Source: Desulfovibrio sp. (lineage in GTDB: Bacteria; Desulfobacterota; Desulfovibrionia; Desulfovibrionales; Desulfovibrionaceae). From it: a stretch of DNA of 18,127 bases. The DNA lies in contig JAIWOE010000061.1 of the NCBI GenBank assembly GCA_020217165.1, forward strand, positions 1-18,127, given 5' to 3'. The translations under genes and the position numbers were made by a program. The notes under the pieces were generated by a model, which saw nothing but the letters and a program-made list of their open reading frames with translations, had not been told where the DNA came from and did not search any database. Positions 16,714 to 18,127 of the stretch are shown here, in pieces; the stretch's first letter is position 1, and each line of letters starts with the position of its first letter.

Positions 16714-16722
16714 TGATATAAT
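16714..16722 (+). promoter_or_regulatory. Extended -10 promoter toward the efflux adaptor gene
   Basis: TGATATAAT matches the extended -10 form TGnTATAAT exactly, inside the AT-rich spacer. No consensus -35 lies 16-18 bp upstream, which is usual for extended -10 promoters and leaves room for an activator such as the divergent AraC-type protein. The leader to the lipoprotein start would be about 165 nt. Confidence 0.5.
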
Positions 16723-16892
16723 ATGGCGAAATTTCCCAATGAGGCGCCGCCCAAACACTGATAGTAGCATGCGCAACTGTTCGAGTCATGCCCAAGGCTA
16801 TCCGCCTGGCGTGCCCGGCCGGCGGCCTCATGATCATGCACCGCATCCCCTCTCGCGTCTCCAAGAGCCACCTCAACGCAGCAGGATTTCCC

Positions 16893-18127
16893 ATGCGTAG
16901 TCGCGTCATTATTGCCCTCGTGTTGTCCGTTGCCGCCCTGGCGGTCCTGAATGCCTGCAGTGAATCCTCCCATGCCCAGGGACCGCCACCGGCCATGGAG
17001 CCCGAGGTCACGGTGTTGACCCTGGCGCCCAGCGTCGTGACCCTGACCACGGAACTGCCCGGCCGCACCTCGGCCCATCTGGTGAGCGAAGTCCGGCCGC
17101 AGGTGGGTGGCATCCTGCAGAAGCGTCTGTTCACGGAAGGCGCGGAGGTGACCGAGGGCGAGGTGCTCTACCAGATCGATCCCGCCCAGTACCAGGCCGC
17201 GTTCGACAACGCCAAGGCCGCCCTGGCCAAGGCCGAGGCCAATGCCCTGCCCGCCCGGCTCCGGGCTGAACGCATGGGCAACCTGGCGCGCATGGACGCC
17301 GTGAGCCGCCAGGACAACGACGATGCCCAGGCCACCTACAAACAGGCCGAGGCCGAGGTCGTCTCCGCCAAGGCCGCCCTGGAAACCGCGCGCATCAACC
17401 TGGAATACACCCGGGTGCGGGCCCCCATTTCCGGCCGCATCGGCAAGTCCGCCGTCACGCCGGGCGCCCTGGTGACGGCCAGCCAGGCTGATCCCCTGGC
17501 CACCATCCAGCAGACGGACCCCATTTATGTGGATCTAACCCAGTCCAGCGCCGAGGTGATGCGCCTCAGGCGCGACCTGCAGCAGGGTGTGCTCAAGCAG
17601 GCCGCCGATGGCGGGGCCACGGTGTCCCTGATCCTGGAAGACGGCACCCCCTACGCCCTGGACGGGGTGCTCAAGTTTGCGGACATCACCGTGGACCAGA
17701 GCACGGGCGTCATCACCTTGCGGGCGGAATTTCCCAATCCGGAAGGCGAGTTGCTGCCCGGCTTGTATGTGCGGGCCGTGCTCACGGAAGGGGTGGACGA
17801 ACACGCCATCCTGGCGCCCCAGGCCGCCGTAAGCCGCGATACCAAGGGCAATCCCCTGGTGATGGTGGTGGGGGCTGACGGCGTGGTGGAAGCCCGCGCC
17901 ATCACCGTGCGTCGCACCATTGGCGATGCCTGGCTGGTGGGCGAAGGCCTGGCAGTCGGAGAGCGCATTGTGGTGGATGGCCTGCAGAAGGCCCGGCCCG
18001 GCACCAGGGTGCGGGTGGTGGAGACCAATGCCACCCGCCCCGGGGCAGTCACCAATGCCGTTCCTGCCGTGGCTGACAAGATCCTGGCCAAGACCGCCGC
18101 GGCCAGCCCCGCCACTTCCTCCACCCT
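16893..18127 (+). CDS. RND efflux periplasmic adaptor lipoprotein, AcrA/MexA family (3' end beyond the window)
   Basis: 411 codons are visible with no stop before the right edge. The N-terminus MRSRVIIALVLSVAALAVLNAC is a lipoprotein signal with lipobox LNAC (C22). The two halves of the lipoyl domain are at about 62-95 (EVRPQVGGILQKRLFTEGAEV, LYQIDPAQY) and 174-208 (RVRAPISGRIGKSAVTPGALV, PLATIQQTDPIYVDL), flanking an alpha-hairpin rich in A, K and E. Beta-barrel and membrane-proximal domains follow (ITLRAEFPNPEGELLPGLYVRAVL, GDAWLVGEGLAVGERIVVDGLQKARPG). The visible end is Ala/Thr-rich and close to the family's usual length. The protein links an inner-membrane RND pump to an outer-membrane channel; the pump gene is expected just beyond the window. 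The ATG at 16893 is chosen for the signal peptide and the AGGA upstream; the frame is open to ATGs at 16830 and 16788. Likely regulated by the divergent AraC-type gene. Confidence 0.92.
   Translation, partial: MRSRVIIALVLSVAALAVLNACSESSHAQGPPPAMEPEVTVLTLAPSVVTLTTELPGRTSAHLVSEVRPQVGGILQKRLFTEGAEVTEGEVLYQIDPAQYQAAFDNAKAALAKAEANALPARLRAERMGNLARMDAVSRQDNDDAQATYKQAEAEVVSAKAALETARINLEYTRVRAPISGRIGKSAVTPGALVTASQADPLATIQQTDPIYVDLTQSSAEVMRLRRDLQQGVLKQAADGGATVSLILEDGTPYALDGVLKFADITVDQSTGVITLRAEFPNPEGELLPGLYVRAVLTEGVDEHAILAPQAAVSRDTKGNPLVMVVGADGVVEARAITVRRTIGDAWLVGEGLAVGERIVVDGLQKARPGTRVRVVETNATRPGAVTNAVPAVADKILAKTAAASPATSST

Larger units (their letters stand above)
16588..16892. other. Divergent intergenic region between the araC-type gene and the efflux adaptor
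   Basis: 305 bp without a convincing gene. The part from about 16600 to 16740 is visibly AT-rich against GC-rich surroundings. It holds the extended -10 promoter toward the efflux gene and a weak candidate promoter toward the regulator. It also has repeated ATTTCA/TTCAAC-like words: TTCAAC at 16626-16631 and 16641-16646, ATTTCA at 16633-16638. The direct repeats could be AraC-type operator half-sites. That is inference. Confidence 0.5.

Noticed and set aside
16702..16722. TTGACC and TATAAT as a -35/-10 pair upstream of the efflux adaptor
   Set aside because: Only 9 bp separate them, too short for sigma-70. The TATAAT is instead called as an extended -10.
16788..16892. Upstream in-frame ATGs (16788, 16830, 16836) as the start of the efflux adaptor
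   Set aside because: They would bury the lipoprotein signal peptide about 20-35 residues inside the protein; the ATG at 16893 gives a proper signal with the lipobox at residue 22.
1..18127. CRISPR arrays, tRNA or rRNA genes, transposases, phage genes, toxin-antitoxin pairs
   Set aside because: None was seen on reading both strands; all substantial frames are accounted for by metabolic, folding, regulatory and efflux genes.

Overview
The window looks like a chromosomal segment of a GC-rich sulfate-reducing deltaproteobacterium, most probably of the order Desulfovibrionales. The evidence is the presence of the dissimilatory sulfate activation and APS reduction genes (sat, aprBA, qmoABC), with proteins that read along their whole length like the Desulfovibrio families. 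I cannot name the species from sequence alone.

Left part (1-7076, minus strand): aprB, aprA, qmoA, qmoB and qmoC form one co-directional cluster. qmoC runs off the left edge. Gaps are 78 nt (aprB-aprA), 152 nt (aprA-qmoA, with a GAAA-capped 12-bp stem), 7 nt (qmoA-qmoB) and 12 nt (qmoB-qmoC). AprAB reduces APS to sulfite and AMP. QmoABC is the membrane complex believed to pass menaquinol electrons to it.

Centre (7077-9222): an 810-bp non-coding divergon separates aprB from sat on the plus strand. Sat makes APS from sulfate and ATP, so all six genes for sulfate-to-sulfite conversion lie back to back. I see a sigma-70-like promoter for each arm, both with a perfect TTGACA and the same ACTAAT -10. 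There are three 18-bp inverted repeats of the form TTGTGA-N6-TCACAA (Rex- or CRP/FNR-like). One covers the apr -10, one lies between the sat -35 and -10, and one is in the middle. The apr leader (about 290 nt) also holds a terminator-like hairpin with a seven-T tract, a candidate attenuator. sat ends in a textbook intrinsic terminator.

Right of centre (9299-15106, plus strand): four tightly packed genes. The first is a degenerate EPSP-synthase-fold protein with a chorismate-mutase-like N-terminus that seems to have lost its catalytic residues. It is followed by a small coiled-coil protein that overlaps it, an aconitase, and a PpiD/SurA-type membrane-anchored prolyl isomerase.

Right end (15142-18127): a YfcE-type metallophosphoesterase and an AraC-family regulator lie on the minus strand. 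The regulator is divergent from an RND efflux periplasmic adaptor lipoprotein that runs off the right edge. The spacer between them is AT-rich and carries a perfect extended -10 promoter toward the efflux gene.

I saw no rRNA, tRNA, CRISPR array, insertion sequence or attachment site.
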